Of a stretch of DNA of 64,000 nt, positions 17,140 to 24,419 are shown one piece after another. The stretch is from contig NZ_CP080999.1 of NCBI RefSeq assembly GCF_019645855.1, positions 2,046,001 to 2,110,000 on the forward strand. Direction: 5' to 3'. The position numbers and the translations under genes were made by a program. The notes beneath the pieces were generated by a model. It was not told where the DNA came from and made no database searches. It worked only from the letters and a program-made list of their open reading frames with translations. Position 1 is the first letter of the stretch; each line of letters begins with the position of its first letter. This DNA comes from Mycobacterium malmoense (GTDB taxonomy: Bacteria > Actinomycetota > Actinomycetes > Mycobacteriales > Mycobacteriaceae).

Positions 17140-18330
17140 GTGGATCTCGCAGCCCGCCCCCATATCACCGCCGGGATAGCCCTGGCTAGCGCCGCTGTTG
17201 TCGCAGCGGGTCCAGTGGCCCAGCACCTACCGGATCTTGGCCCGGCGCAGCACCAGGTGAGCGTGTCCGACATCAAGCTCACCGACGCGGCCAGCGGCAT
17301 GGTGGATCTGTTCACCGGCGTCGAAAACGAACTCGCATCCCTCGTTAGCGGAGCAAGCGCGGCCGCGGTGCCCGCGAGCGTGGTCAGCAATGCCATCAAC
17401 CCGGTTCAGGCCTGGATTAACGCTTTCGAATCGGCGGGCACAAATATTCAGTCGATTTTTAACACTTGGAGCAAGACCCCGTTCCCCGTACTGCAACAGA
17501 TTGCCGCCAACGGAATTCAGTACGGAAGCATTTATGCCGGGGCGTTCCAAACATCGGCGAACGATCTTGCCGCCTACTTCAGTTCGGGTGCCGGCACAAC
17601 ATTCTGGAATATTCTAAGCACTGCCCAGAAGGCGTTCGCCGCAGGAAATATTTCATCGGCAATGGGTTCTCTTTACAGCGCGTTCTGGGGCGACCTCATA
17701 GTATTCGGTGGTTTACCTCTCGAACAGATTTTGAACATCCCTATCGACGTTACCCAGAACATTGCGAATGCAACTTTATACGGGTTGAAAACCGGCTTGT
17801 CACAAGCAGTTACTTGGGGTGTTCTGGATCTGCCCGAGCAACCCTGGATAGCACTGGGCACTAGTTTACAAGCCATTTCTACTGCCTGGGGTGCCGGAGA
17901 TCCCGTGGGACTATTGACTAATATAATCAATATTCCAGGCGCAATGGTAAACGCATTCCTTAATGGGGCAAAAAACAATTCCACCGGTTTATTAAGCGCT
18001 CCTATCACCGGCTTCCCGCACGGCGATGGGCTCGTTAATGTCTTGGTGAACAGCGTTCTCCCCAACCTCGCGGAGCAGATTGTCGTTCCTGGCGCCCAGA
18101 ACGTCGTGGGGGGCGGCAGCCTTGTCACGGCGATCCAGAATTTTGCCAACAAGCTGATCACCGGCTGGCCGTCTGCAAGCACTCTTAGCGGCATCGGCGG
18201 CGCATTCGGTAGTGAATTGACTGCACTGCTGCAAAGCGTCCCGTCAGCCCTGTCGAGCCTTCCGTCGACGTTGGGCACCATCGCAACCCAGCTTGGGACA
18301 TTGCTCATCAACCTCCTCAGGATGCTCTAA
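17140..18330 (+). CDS. Secreted porin-like surface protein, GjpA-like
   Basis: A 396-residue exported protein: after DLAARPHITAG comes a hydrophobic Ala/Val segment (residues 9-25), then a long alternating amphipathic, Ala/Ser/Asn/Gly-rich region without cysteines, as in mycobacterial proteins annotated outer membrane porin GjpA. GTG 17140 is chosen because AAAGGAG at 17127-17133 is six bases before it; ATG 17134 abuts the ribosome-binding site and TTG 17113 precedes it. GC content is clearly lower than in the flanking genes, suggesting recent gain. It lies in the island that separates two halves of the ATP-grasp system. Confidence 0.6.
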   Translation: MDLAARPHITAGIALASAAVVAAGPVAQHLPDLGPAQHQVSVSDIKLTDAASGMVDLFTGVENELASLVSGASAAAVPASVVSNAINPVQAWINAFESAGTNIQSIFNTWSKTPFPVLQQIAANGIQYGSIYAGAFQTSANDLAAYFSSGAGTTFWNILSTAQKAFAAGNISSAMGSLYSAFWGDLIVFGGLPLEQILNIPIDVTQNIANATLYGLKTGLSQAVTWGVLDLPEQPWIALGTSLQAISTAWGAGDPVGLLTNIINIPGAMVNAFLNGAKNNSTGLLSAPITGFPHGDGLVNVLVNSVLPNLAEQIVVPGAQNVVGGGSLVTAIQNFANKLITGWPSASTLSGIGGAFGSELTALLQSVPSALSSLPSTLGTIATQLGTLLINLLRML

Positions 18331-18372
18331 GTCCGCTGGTGGTCGCCGATGCGAGCCGGTGACCGCCACCGG

Positions 18373-18404
18373 CGATGGCCCCCTTCGCAAGGAGGGGGCC
18401 ATCG
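18373..18404 (+). terminator. Terminator hairpin after the porin-like gene, target of the intron
   Basis: CGATGGCCCCCT (18373-18384) pairs perfectly with AGGGGGCCATCG (18393-18404), a 12-bp stem with an 8-base loop, 43 bases after the porin-like stop codon. Only TT follows before the group II intron begins, so any original U-tail is interrupted. Insertion right after terminators is the habit of class C group II introns. Confidence 0.85.
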
Positions 18405-18893
18405 TTGTACGCCCAGCATGGATATTCGCTTGGAGGTGTGAGTCCTCTGGAGGAGAAGGTGGTTTAACTCCTAGTTGATGGCAACTGCGTCACTGTGAGG
18501 TGGGGTGGGAAGGAAGCCGGAGACGAAATCCTGCACCGAGGGATACGAATCGCATAGAAGGCATGCCGGTCGGGGTGAGCCAGCAACGGATGGTGAAGCC
18601 CGTTGCCCCGAAGCGGCTGGTGTGTAAATGCGGCGGGGGCAGGAGGAAAGTGGATGTTCTTATCTGGGGAGATCTGTCCTGGTGCGTCGGTGAGGGTGCC
18701 GAAGCGACACGGTTCGTGAGGGCGGTGTTGATGGGGCAGAAGTCAGCAGAGGCCGTAGTACCGGAGGGGATGGTTGGTCGCGCCGGGAAGGGCTGAACGC
18801 TGGGAATTGATGGTTTGATGCAGTGCTTCTCGTGAAGATTGCGGTGATCGCAGCCAACCCGCGAACGCGGGGCAGACAGAAGTGGAGGGACCG

Positions 18894-20270
18894 GTGAATC
18901 CGGAAGTGCCGTCGTCTGTGCGTAGTGGTCTTTCGGTGGGTGCTGGAAAGGACGTCAGGGACGGTCAGGGATTGTGGGGGCAGGTGTTTGCTCCACGGAA
19001 CTTGATGGTCGCGCTGGAACGTGTCGAGCGTAATCGGGGCGCGGCCGGTGTGGACGGTATGAGCACGCAGGAGTTGCGGGGCTGGTGTCGCGAGCATTGG
19101 GCCGAGGTCAAGGTGGCGTTGGATGCGGGCACGTATCGCCCGTCGCCGGTGCGTCAGGTGATGATTCCCAAACCTGATGGCGGGCAACGGAAATTGGGGG
19201 TGCCCACGGTGCTGGATCGGTTGATCCAGCAGGCTATCGCGCAAGTGCTGGTCCCGGTGTTTGATCCGGGGTTTGTGCCGGTCTCTTATGGGTTCCGGCC
19301 GGGCAAAAGCGCCCACGATGCGGTCAAGGTCGCCAGGTTGGTGATCGAGCAAGGGTATCGGTGGGTGGTCGCAGTGGACCTGGATGCGTTTTTCGATCGG
19401 GTCAACCACGACGTGCTGATGGCCCGGGTTGCGCGCAAGGTGAACGACAAACCGCTGCTCAAGCTGATCCGCTGCTATGTGCAGGCGGGGATCATGGCTG
19501 ATGGGGTGCGGCAGTCGGTGAGCCAGGGGACCCCGCAGGGGTCGCCGTTATCGCCGTTGTTGTCCAACATCATGGGCGATGATTTCGATCAGGAGTTCTG
19601 GGCGCGTGGGCATCGGTTTGTCCGGTATGCCGACGATATCCGGGTCTTTGTGAAATCGAAGCGAGCTGCCCAGCGGGTGCTCGACCAGAGCACCATGCTG
19701 CTCGAGCAGCGGTTGAAACTGAAGGTGAACCAGGACAAGTCCTCGATCACTCCGGCCACCTCAGCGTTGCTGTTGGGGTTCGGGTTCTTCTTCACCGGCT
19801 CCGAGGTCAAGATCCGGGTCGCGCCCAAGGCGTGGCAACGGGTCAAAGCACGCATCCGCGCGCTGACGTCGCGGCGGTGGAGTGTGTCCATGGGATACCG
19901 CATCATGCGGCTCAACCAGTACGTCCGGGGATGGATGGGATATTTCCGGCTAGCGCAAACCCCGCGCAAGTTCCGTGACCTGGACGAATGGTACCGCCGC
20001 CGGATGCGCCAGATCCGTTGGAAGGAATGGAAACGCGGCCGCACCAGGGCCACGAACCTGCGTAAGCTCGGGATCCGGGCTGATCTGGCCTGGCAATGGG
20101 GCAACAGCAGTCGCGGTTACTGGCGGGTCGCCGGCTCACCAATCCTCTCGCGGGCCCTGCCCAATGTGTACTGGGAAGGGCTTGGCCTCACCTTCTTTCA
20201 CCAAGCCTGGACCAGATTCCAGCGACCCAGCGAACCGCCGTATGCGAGGCCCGCACGTACGGTGGTGTGA
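18894..20270 (+). CDS. ltrA: Group II intron reverse transcriptase/maturase
   Basis: A 458-residue intron-encoded protein located in domain IV. Reverse transcriptase blocks run from about residue 60 (IPKPDGGQRKLGVPTVLDR) through SYGFRPGKSAHDAV and the catalytic RYADD near residue 250; the maturase (domain X) follows with GWMGYFRLAQTPRKFRDLDEWYRRRMR. No HNH endonuclease domain is seen at the C-terminus, as in class C introns. GTG 18894 has a GGAGGG site 4-5 bases upstream; GTG 18882 is less likely. The last 12 codons lie in domain V, which is common. Confidence 0.9.
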   Translation: MNPEVPSSVRSGLSVGAGKDVRDGQGLWGQVFAPRNLMVALERVERNRGAAGVDGMSTQELRGWCREHWAEVKVALDAGTYRPSPVRQVMIPKPDGGQRKLGVPTVLDRLIQQAIAQVLVPVFDPGFVPVSYGFRPGKSAHDAVKVARLVIEQGYRWVVAVDLDAFFDRVNHDVLMARVARKVNDKPLLKLIRCYVQAGIMADGVRQSVSQGTPQGSPLSPLLSNIMGDDFDQEFWARGHRFVRYADDIRVFVKSKRAAQRVLDQSTMLLEQRLKLKVNQDKSSITPATSALLLGFGFFFTGSEVKIRVAPKAWQRVKARIRALTSRRWSVSMGYRIMRLNQYVRGWMGYFRLAQTPRKFRDLDEWYRRRMRQIRWKEWKRGRTRATNLRKLGIRADLAWQWGNSSRGYWRVAGSPILSRALPNVYWEGLGLTFFHQAWTRFQRPSEPPYARPARTVV

Positions 20271-20305
20271 GAGGAGGGCCGGCAAACCCGGCCCTCCTAC
20301 TCGAT
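20232..20305 (+). ncRNA. Intron ribozyme domains V and VI
   Basis: Catalytic domain V overlaps the end of the maturase gene and carries a CGC-type triad region (ACCGCCG), as in class C introns. Domain VI has an 11-bp stem closed by CAAAC and a branch-point A at 20299. Both are intact, so the intron may still splice. Confidence 0.8.
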
Positions 20306-20389
20306 TATGCGGCATGAGGAATCGTGATGCGGATGCCTGGGCGAGCAAAGGCCGTGACGCCCCGACGGCTGGTGGGGGACAGTTGGTAG

Positions 20390-20411
20390 TACGATCAGTA
20401 CGATATTCGTA
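20390..20411 (+). promoter_or_regulatory. Operator/promoter of the MazEF-like pair
   Basis: TACGAT occurs twice (20390-20395, 20399-20404); the second copy is part of the palindrome TACGA-TAT-TCGTA (20399-20411), whose last base is the A of the antitoxin ATG. TACGAT at 20399-20404 is a plausible -10 for a leaderless mRNA. Autoregulation by the ribbon-helix-helix antitoxin at this palindrome is inferred. Confidence 0.6.
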
Positions 20412-20638
20412 TGGCGAAGCGGAAGATTTCAGTGACGGTCGACGCGCACATTCTCGCCGCAACCGACGCAAACGCCAGGTCCGCCGGGTTGAATCGCTCG
20501 GAGATGATCGAACAAGCTCTACGCAACGAGCATCTGCGTATCGCCCTGCACAACTACACGAACCGCACCGTTCCGGCGCTGGACATCGACGCGTACGCGC
20601 AGAACGTATATCGGGCGAACCGATCCTCCGGCCTGTGA
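20411..20638 (+). CDS. MazE-like ribbon-helix-helix antitoxin
   Basis: A 75-residue protein. The first 50 residues fit a ribbon-helix-helix DNA-binding fold (KRKISVTVDAHILAATDANA, then GLNRSEMIEQALR); the remaining tail, ending DIDAYAQNVYRANRSSGL, would wrap the toxin. The toxin GTG lies inside its stop region (GTGA overlap at 20635-20638). It follows the intron by 106 bases. Confidence 0.82.
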   Translation: MAKRKISVTVDAHILAATDANARSAGLNRSEMIEQALRNEHLRIALHNYTNRTVPALDIDAYAQNVYRANRSSGL

Positions 20639-20937
20639 TCAGCCCGGGCGACATCGTCCCGCGTCGCGGCAGCGACCACGAGCTGTACGTTGTCGTCCTG
20701 TCCAACGCGATCCATCTCGCCGCCGCTACCGGACGCGTGGTCGCATGCCCTTTCATTCCCGGCCGCGTGCCCGACGACGCGATGGCAATGGTCGTTGCGG
20801 TTCGGCAGCCTGAAGGCACGCTTTTGCCGGAACTTGTGCAGTGGCTCCCACTGTCTGCGCTTGACGAGCCGATTGGTGCCGTCGGCGCGGCGGCCCTGCG
20901 CGAGACCACGACGATCGTGACTGCTCTTATCTCTTAA
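20635..20937 (+). CDS. MazF/PemK-like endoribonuclease toxin
   Basis: A 100-residue protein with the PemK/MazF beta-barrel opening ISPGDIVPRRG followed by YVVVLSNAIHLAAATGRVVACPFIPG and a C-terminal ALRETTTIVTALI helix. Such toxins cleave RNA at short sequences and are held inactive by the upstream antitoxin. Start at GTG 20635 is set by the four-base overlap with the antitoxin. Length and order match mycobacterial mazEF operons, of which there are many; the specific orthologue was not assigned. Confidence 0.78.
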   Translation: MISPGDIVPRRGSDHELYVVVLSNAIHLAAATGRVVACPFIPGRVPDDAMAMVVAVRQPEGTLLPELVQWLPLSALDEPIGAVGAAALRETTTIVTALIS

Positions 20938-20983
20938 GCCCAGCCGATCCTCGCCGCACTAAAGTTCGGGGGAATTCGACTAT

Positions 20984-21376
20984 TCATGCCGCGACGACCG
21001 CGACGTCATAGGCAGACAGCTGTTCGTCGGCCGTCATGATCGTCAGGTCGAGCAGCTGCGCCTGGGCGATGAGGAGCCGGTCGAACGGATCCCGGTGGTG
21101 ATCCGGAAGCTCGGCGGTTCGCAGCGCGTGTGCGTGGTCGACCGGCAGCGGAGACGTTCCGGAACGGCGCATCCGATCGGGCAGGTAGGAGGCCGGCGCT
21201 TCGGGCAACGGGAGTTTGCCGAGCCGGTATTTGATCGCGATCTCCCAGGCGCTGGCGGCCGAGAGGAGAACGCTGTTGCGGGCGTCCTGGACGATTTCGC
21301 GTGCTTCGTCGCGTAGCCGGTCGGGGTCGGACTGCATCCACAGCCACACATGGGTGTCGACGAGGTAGCGCTTCAC
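20984..21376 (-). CDS. VapC-type PIN-domain ribonuclease toxin
   Basis: A 130-residue PIN-domain protein with its acidic metal-binding residues visible: Asp in LVDTHVWLW (residue 7), Glu in SAWEIAIKY (residue 45), and Asp residues in HRDPFDRLLIAQA and MTADEQL. It starts within the last four bases of the antitoxin gene. VapC toxins cut tRNA or rRNA; the target cannot be predicted. Second toxin-antitoxin pair of the island, convergent with the MazEF-like pair. Confidence 0.9.
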   Translation of the reverse strand: MKRYLVDTHVWLWMQSDPDRLRDEAREIVQDARNSVLLSAASAWEIAIKYRLGKLPLPEAPASYLPDRMRRSGTSPLPVDHAHALRTAELPDHHRDPFDRLLIAQAQLLDLTIMTADEQLSAYDVAVVAA

Positions 21377-21618
21377 CGGTAGAAGCTGTGGAGGACGTCG
21401 TCGGGTAACGGTGCATCGAAATCGTCGGGCACGGCGTAGACGCCGTGGTCTATGCCCAAGCGGCGGATCTCTGGGGAGCGAAACGGCACCAGCTTGGCCA
21501 CGGGTTCACCGCCGCGGGCGATCTCGATCTCCTGCCCGCTGTCGACCAGCCGCAGCAGCTCCGACATGCGGGTCTTCGCCTCGTGGACGCCGACCCTGAT
21601 GGCAGCGGACTTAGTCAT
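21373..21618 (-). CDS. VapB/Phd-YefM-family antitoxin
   Basis: An 81-residue antitoxin: N-terminal Phd/YefM DNA-binding fold (RVGVHEAKTRMSELLRLVDSGQEIEIARGGEPVAKLVP) and an acidic toxin-neutralising tail (DDFDAPLPDDVLHSFYR). Four-base overlap with vapC downstream. The promoter just upstream has a TAAACT -10 (minus strand, 21630-21625) six bases from the ATG, implying a leaderless mRNA. Confidence 0.9.
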   Translation of the reverse strand: MTKSAAIRVGVHEAKTRMSELLRLVDSGQEIEIARGGEPVAKLVPFRSPEIRRLGIDHGVYAVPDDFDAPLPDDVLHSFYR

Positions 21619-21647
21619 AGACTTAGTTTATCCCAAGCCTAGGCTTG
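21608..21647 (-). promoter_or_regulatory. Operator region of the vapBC-like pair
   Basis: CAAGCCTAGGCTTG at 21634-21647 is a perfect 14-bp palindrome just upstream of the -10 (TAAACT). In addition GACTTAGT is repeated directly at 21608-21615 and 21620-21627 around the start codon. These are typical sites for autorepression by the antitoxin-toxin complex. Confidence 0.6.
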
Positions 21648-21758
21648 CTAGTCGGCCCCCTCGCTCCAGTCGACCGCCACGGCAATACCGCACTACGGAC
21701 GTATTACAGGGTCCAAACCTCATGCCTCCCAGGAGGTCACCGGGCGGCTAGGCCTGGG

Positions 21759-24419
21759 TCACGCGGGCATCACCCGCCGCTCGTCGGGACCCCACAGCGG
21801 CTGCATGCCGCCGGGCAGCGCCAACTGCGTCTCGGTGATGGCCTCGGCCAGGCTGCGCAGCTCGGCGTGGATCGCATCGAGCAGGTCGGCCAGCTCGGCG
21901 CGGTGCCCGTCGGCGGAAACCCCTTCCAGCTCCTCGGGATGCGACCGGCGCAGCAGGGTGCCGATCTCGTCCACCAACCGCTCCGGACGCGACGACCCCG
22001 ACGAGCTGGGCAGGTCCTTGAGATCGGCGCGCAGCCGCTCCAGCTGATACAGCAGCGAGCGCGGGTTTTTCGCGTCAAAGAGCATCAACTCGGTCACGGC
22101 CGCGACGCTGACCTTGCCCACGGTGCGGCGACGGTAGATGACCGACGATTCACACGCCACCAGCGTTGCCTCGATGATCGTTTGCTCGGCGGCGGTGCCG
22201 CGAACGGTGGTCAGTGTCGCCCGCAACAACGCCGTCAGCCACAGGCCACGCTCGATGCGTTTGCCGATGTCCATCACCGTCCAGCCCACATCACGCACCA
22301 TCGACTCGCCGGCCACCCCCGACAGCGTCAGCATCCCGACCAGCGTCTGCGCCTGGGCCGACGCGAGCAGGGCGTCGGCTTCGGCGAGGGAGTCCGGCGG
22401 GTCGCACTGGAGCGCAAGCGCACGCTCCACCCCGGCCAGCACCATCCAGGTGTCGTTGGACAATTGGTCGCGCACCGCCCTGGCGGCCAGCGCCAGCCCG
22501 TCCACCGACTGGGCAAGGGATCCCGAGTGATCCGGGTCCACCGTCAGCGACCAGAGCGTCGACGGGGCGACGGCAATCATCTCGGCCTGGTCGCTGTCGC
22601 CGGTGTCGGTCCCGGTAATTCGGCCCAGCGCGACCATCAGCACCGGCACGCACTCGCTTTCTTCGGTGTCCTGGTGATGCCGGTAGACGTGGAAGCGGTC
22701 GCGGGCCACGAGCAGCAACCGGGCCGTCCCCTCCGCGCGCTCGCCGTAGCGTCCCATCCAGAACAGGTCGGACAGCACCCGCGGCGAGCTGACCCCCCAC
22801 GTGCCCGCGGCGGTCTTCGCCGGTGGCTCCACGGCCGGCAGTGTTACCGTCTCGGCCCGCGCCCGCGCCGTTGGCCGAACCCAGACATCCTTTGCCGCAA
22901 CGGTTTTCAGCGTGTATGCGGCGGGCCCGGGCGCCAGCACGTAGCCGATGCCGCCGATCATCGGCGCATACCCGCTGCGCTGGGCAACCGTGAACAACCG
23001 CATGCCCACGCCGGCCGACGACAGCACGCCGGCATGGTCGGTGGGCGCCGACGAGAATTGCGGCAGCTCCTGGCCGACCCACTGCCACGGCGTGTTCTCG
23101 ATTCGCGCGGCCAATCGAGCCAGCTGCTCGGACGAAAGTGTGGGTCCGACAAGGGTTTTCCCGCCGATGGTGGACTTGATCAACAGCGACGAGAGATTGG
23201 CCAGCAGGTGCGAGCGTTCGCTGGCGATGCCGCCCCAATAGACCGGCGCGGTGTGCAGCAGCGCGGGTTCCCCGAGCAAGCGTTCGGCCAGCCCTGGCAA
23301 AAAGCGCAGCAGCCCAGGGCTTTCCAGGATGCCGCTGCCCAGCGTGTTGACCACGGTCACCGTCCCGCGGTGTTGCGCCTCCACCAAGCCGACCACGCCG
23401 AGCCGGGAATCGGCGCGTAGGTCCAGCGGGTCGGTGTAGTCCGCGTCGACGCGGCGCAGCACCACGTCGACGCGTTTCAACGTGCCCAGCGAGCGCATCC
23501 ACAGCTTGCCGTCGCGCACCACCAGGTCGGCGCTTTCCACCAGCGGGAAACCCAGCAGGGTCGCCAGATACGCCTGGTCGAAGGCGGTCTCGGAGTAGAT
23601 GCCCGGGGTGAGCACCACCACCACCGGGTCCTGGGCGACGTCGGGTGCGGTGTCGATCAGCGCCAGCCGCAACGCCTGGGCGAACGGCGTCGTCGGTCGC
23701 GGCGCGATCCGCTCGTAGAGGTCCGGAATCGCGTGCGCCACAACGCGTCTGTCGGCCAGCGCGTAGCCGGCGCCCGAGGGCGCCTGCGTCCAGTCGGCGT
23801 TGACCTGAAAGCCGCCGTCCGGCAGCCGGCTGACGTCACAGGCGTGCATGAAAAGCTGGTGGTGCCCGGGCACTTCGACGCCGTTGGCGGCGCGCACGTA
23901 ACCGGGGTGGGCGAACACCAGCTCCGGCGGCAGGACGCCCTCGGTGAGCAGGCTGCGCGGCCCGTACAGGTCCGCCAGCACGGCATCGAGGAGTCGCGAC
24001 CGCTGCACCAGCCCAGCCTCCAGCAGGTCCCAGTCGGCCGCCGACACGACGATCGGCAGGGTGTCCAGGCTCCAGGGCCTCGGCTCCAAACCCTGGCCGT
24101 CCGGGCCGGAATCGACCTCGGTGTAGGTGATGCCGTCGTTGTCGATGAGGCCGTGCACCACCGAGCGCAACCGGTCCAGCCCGGCCCTGCCGCGCTCCGC
24201 GACCGCGTCGGCCAGCTCGGACCAGGCCGGCCGCACGTTCCCCTCGTGGTCGACGAATTCGTCGTAGCCGACCCCCGGGCCTTTCGAACCGGGTGAGCGC
24301 AGGTCGAACAGCGCTTCCTGGGCGCGCGCGGCCCGGTATCCGGCCAACAGCCGGTCGGCGTCGTAGCGGTCGGCGGCAGTGCCGGTGACCGCCGTCGCGT
24401 GCCAATTCGGGGATGCCAT
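21759..24419 (-). CDS. Circularly permuted ATP-grasp / alpha-E fusion protein (Rv2567 type)
   Basis: An 886-residue two-domain protein. Residues about 20-510 are a circularly permuted ATP-grasp ligase (blocks VPGHHQLFMHACDVSRLPDGGF, VVVLTPGIYSETAFDQAYLA, VVNTLGSGILESPGLL, IGGKTLVGPTLS), expected to join amino acids or peptides through an acyl phosphate. Residues about 540-886 are the alpha-E helical domain, beginning SDLFWMGRYGERAEG. In many genomes these are separate genes; here they are fused. The ATG shares one base with the stop of the upstream transglutaminase gene, so both are on one transcript. The product is unknown. Confidence 0.9.
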   Translation of the reverse strand: MASPNWHATAVTGTAADRYDADRLLAGYRAARAQEALFDLRSPGSKGPGVGYDEFVDHEGNVRPAWSELADAVAERGRAGLDRLRSVVHGLIDNDGITYTEVDSGPDGQGLEPRPWSLDTLPIVVSAADWDLLEAGLVQRSRLLDAVLADLYGPRSLLTEGVLPPELVFAHPGYVRAANGVEVPGHHQLFMHACDVSRLPDGGFQVNADWTQAPSGAGYALADRRVVAHAIPDLYERIAPRPTTPFAQALRLALIDTAPDVAQDPVVVVLTPGIYSETAFDQAYLATLLGFPLVESADLVVRDGKLWMRSLGTLKRVDVVLRRVDADYTDPLDLRADSRLGVVGLVEAQHRGTVTVVNTLGSGILESPGLLRFLPGLAERLLGEPALLHTAPVYWGGIASERSHLLANLSSLLIKSTIGGKTLVGPTLSSEQLARLAARIENTPWQWVGQELPQFSSAPTDHAGVLSSAGVGMRLFTVAQRSGYAPMIGGIGYVLAPGPAAYTLKTVAAKDVWVRPTARARAETVTLPAVEPPAKTAAGTWGVSSPRVLSDLFWMGRYGERAEGTARLLLVARDRFHVYRHHQDTEESECVPVLMVALGRITGTDTGDSDQAEMIAVAPSTLWSLTVDPDHSGSLAQSVDGLALAARAVRDQLSNDTWMVLAGVERALALQCDPPDSLAEADALLASAQAQTLVGMLTLSGVAGESMVRDVGWTVMDIGKRIERGLWLTALLRATLTTVRGTAAEQTIIEATLVACESSVIYRRRTVGKVSVAAVTELMLFDAKNPRSLLYQLERLRADLKDLPSSSGSSRPERLVDEIGTLLRRSHPEELEGVSADGHRAELADLLDAIHAELRSLAEAITETQLALPGGMQPLWGPDERRVMPA

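Larger units (their letters stand above)
18407..20305 (+). mobile_element. Group II intron, class C-like, complete
   Basis: A self-splicing mobile intron with its maturase. The 3' end is well defined: domain V at about 20232-20267 with the paired ACCGCCGTA/TACGGTGGT helix, then domain VI, an 11-bp stem (20272-20282 with 20288-20298), a bulged branch-point A at 20299 seven bases from the end, and terminal ACTCGAT. The 5' end is placed at GTACGCCCAGC, three bases after the terminator stem, by resemblance to the GTGCGCCCAGC start of bacterial introns; it is less certain. The 5' RNA domains fill 18407-18893. Confidence 0.8.

Noticed and set aside
17140..18330. PE or PPE family protein
   Set aside because: There is no Pro-Glu or Pro-Pro-Glu N-terminal domain; the sequence has a signal-like segment and the amphipathic pattern of GjpA-like proteins instead.
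20232..20270. Maturase gene running into domain V as a sign of a broken intron
   Set aside because: In many bacterial group II introns the last codons of the maturase are read from domain V, and here both the protein and the RNA fold are intact.
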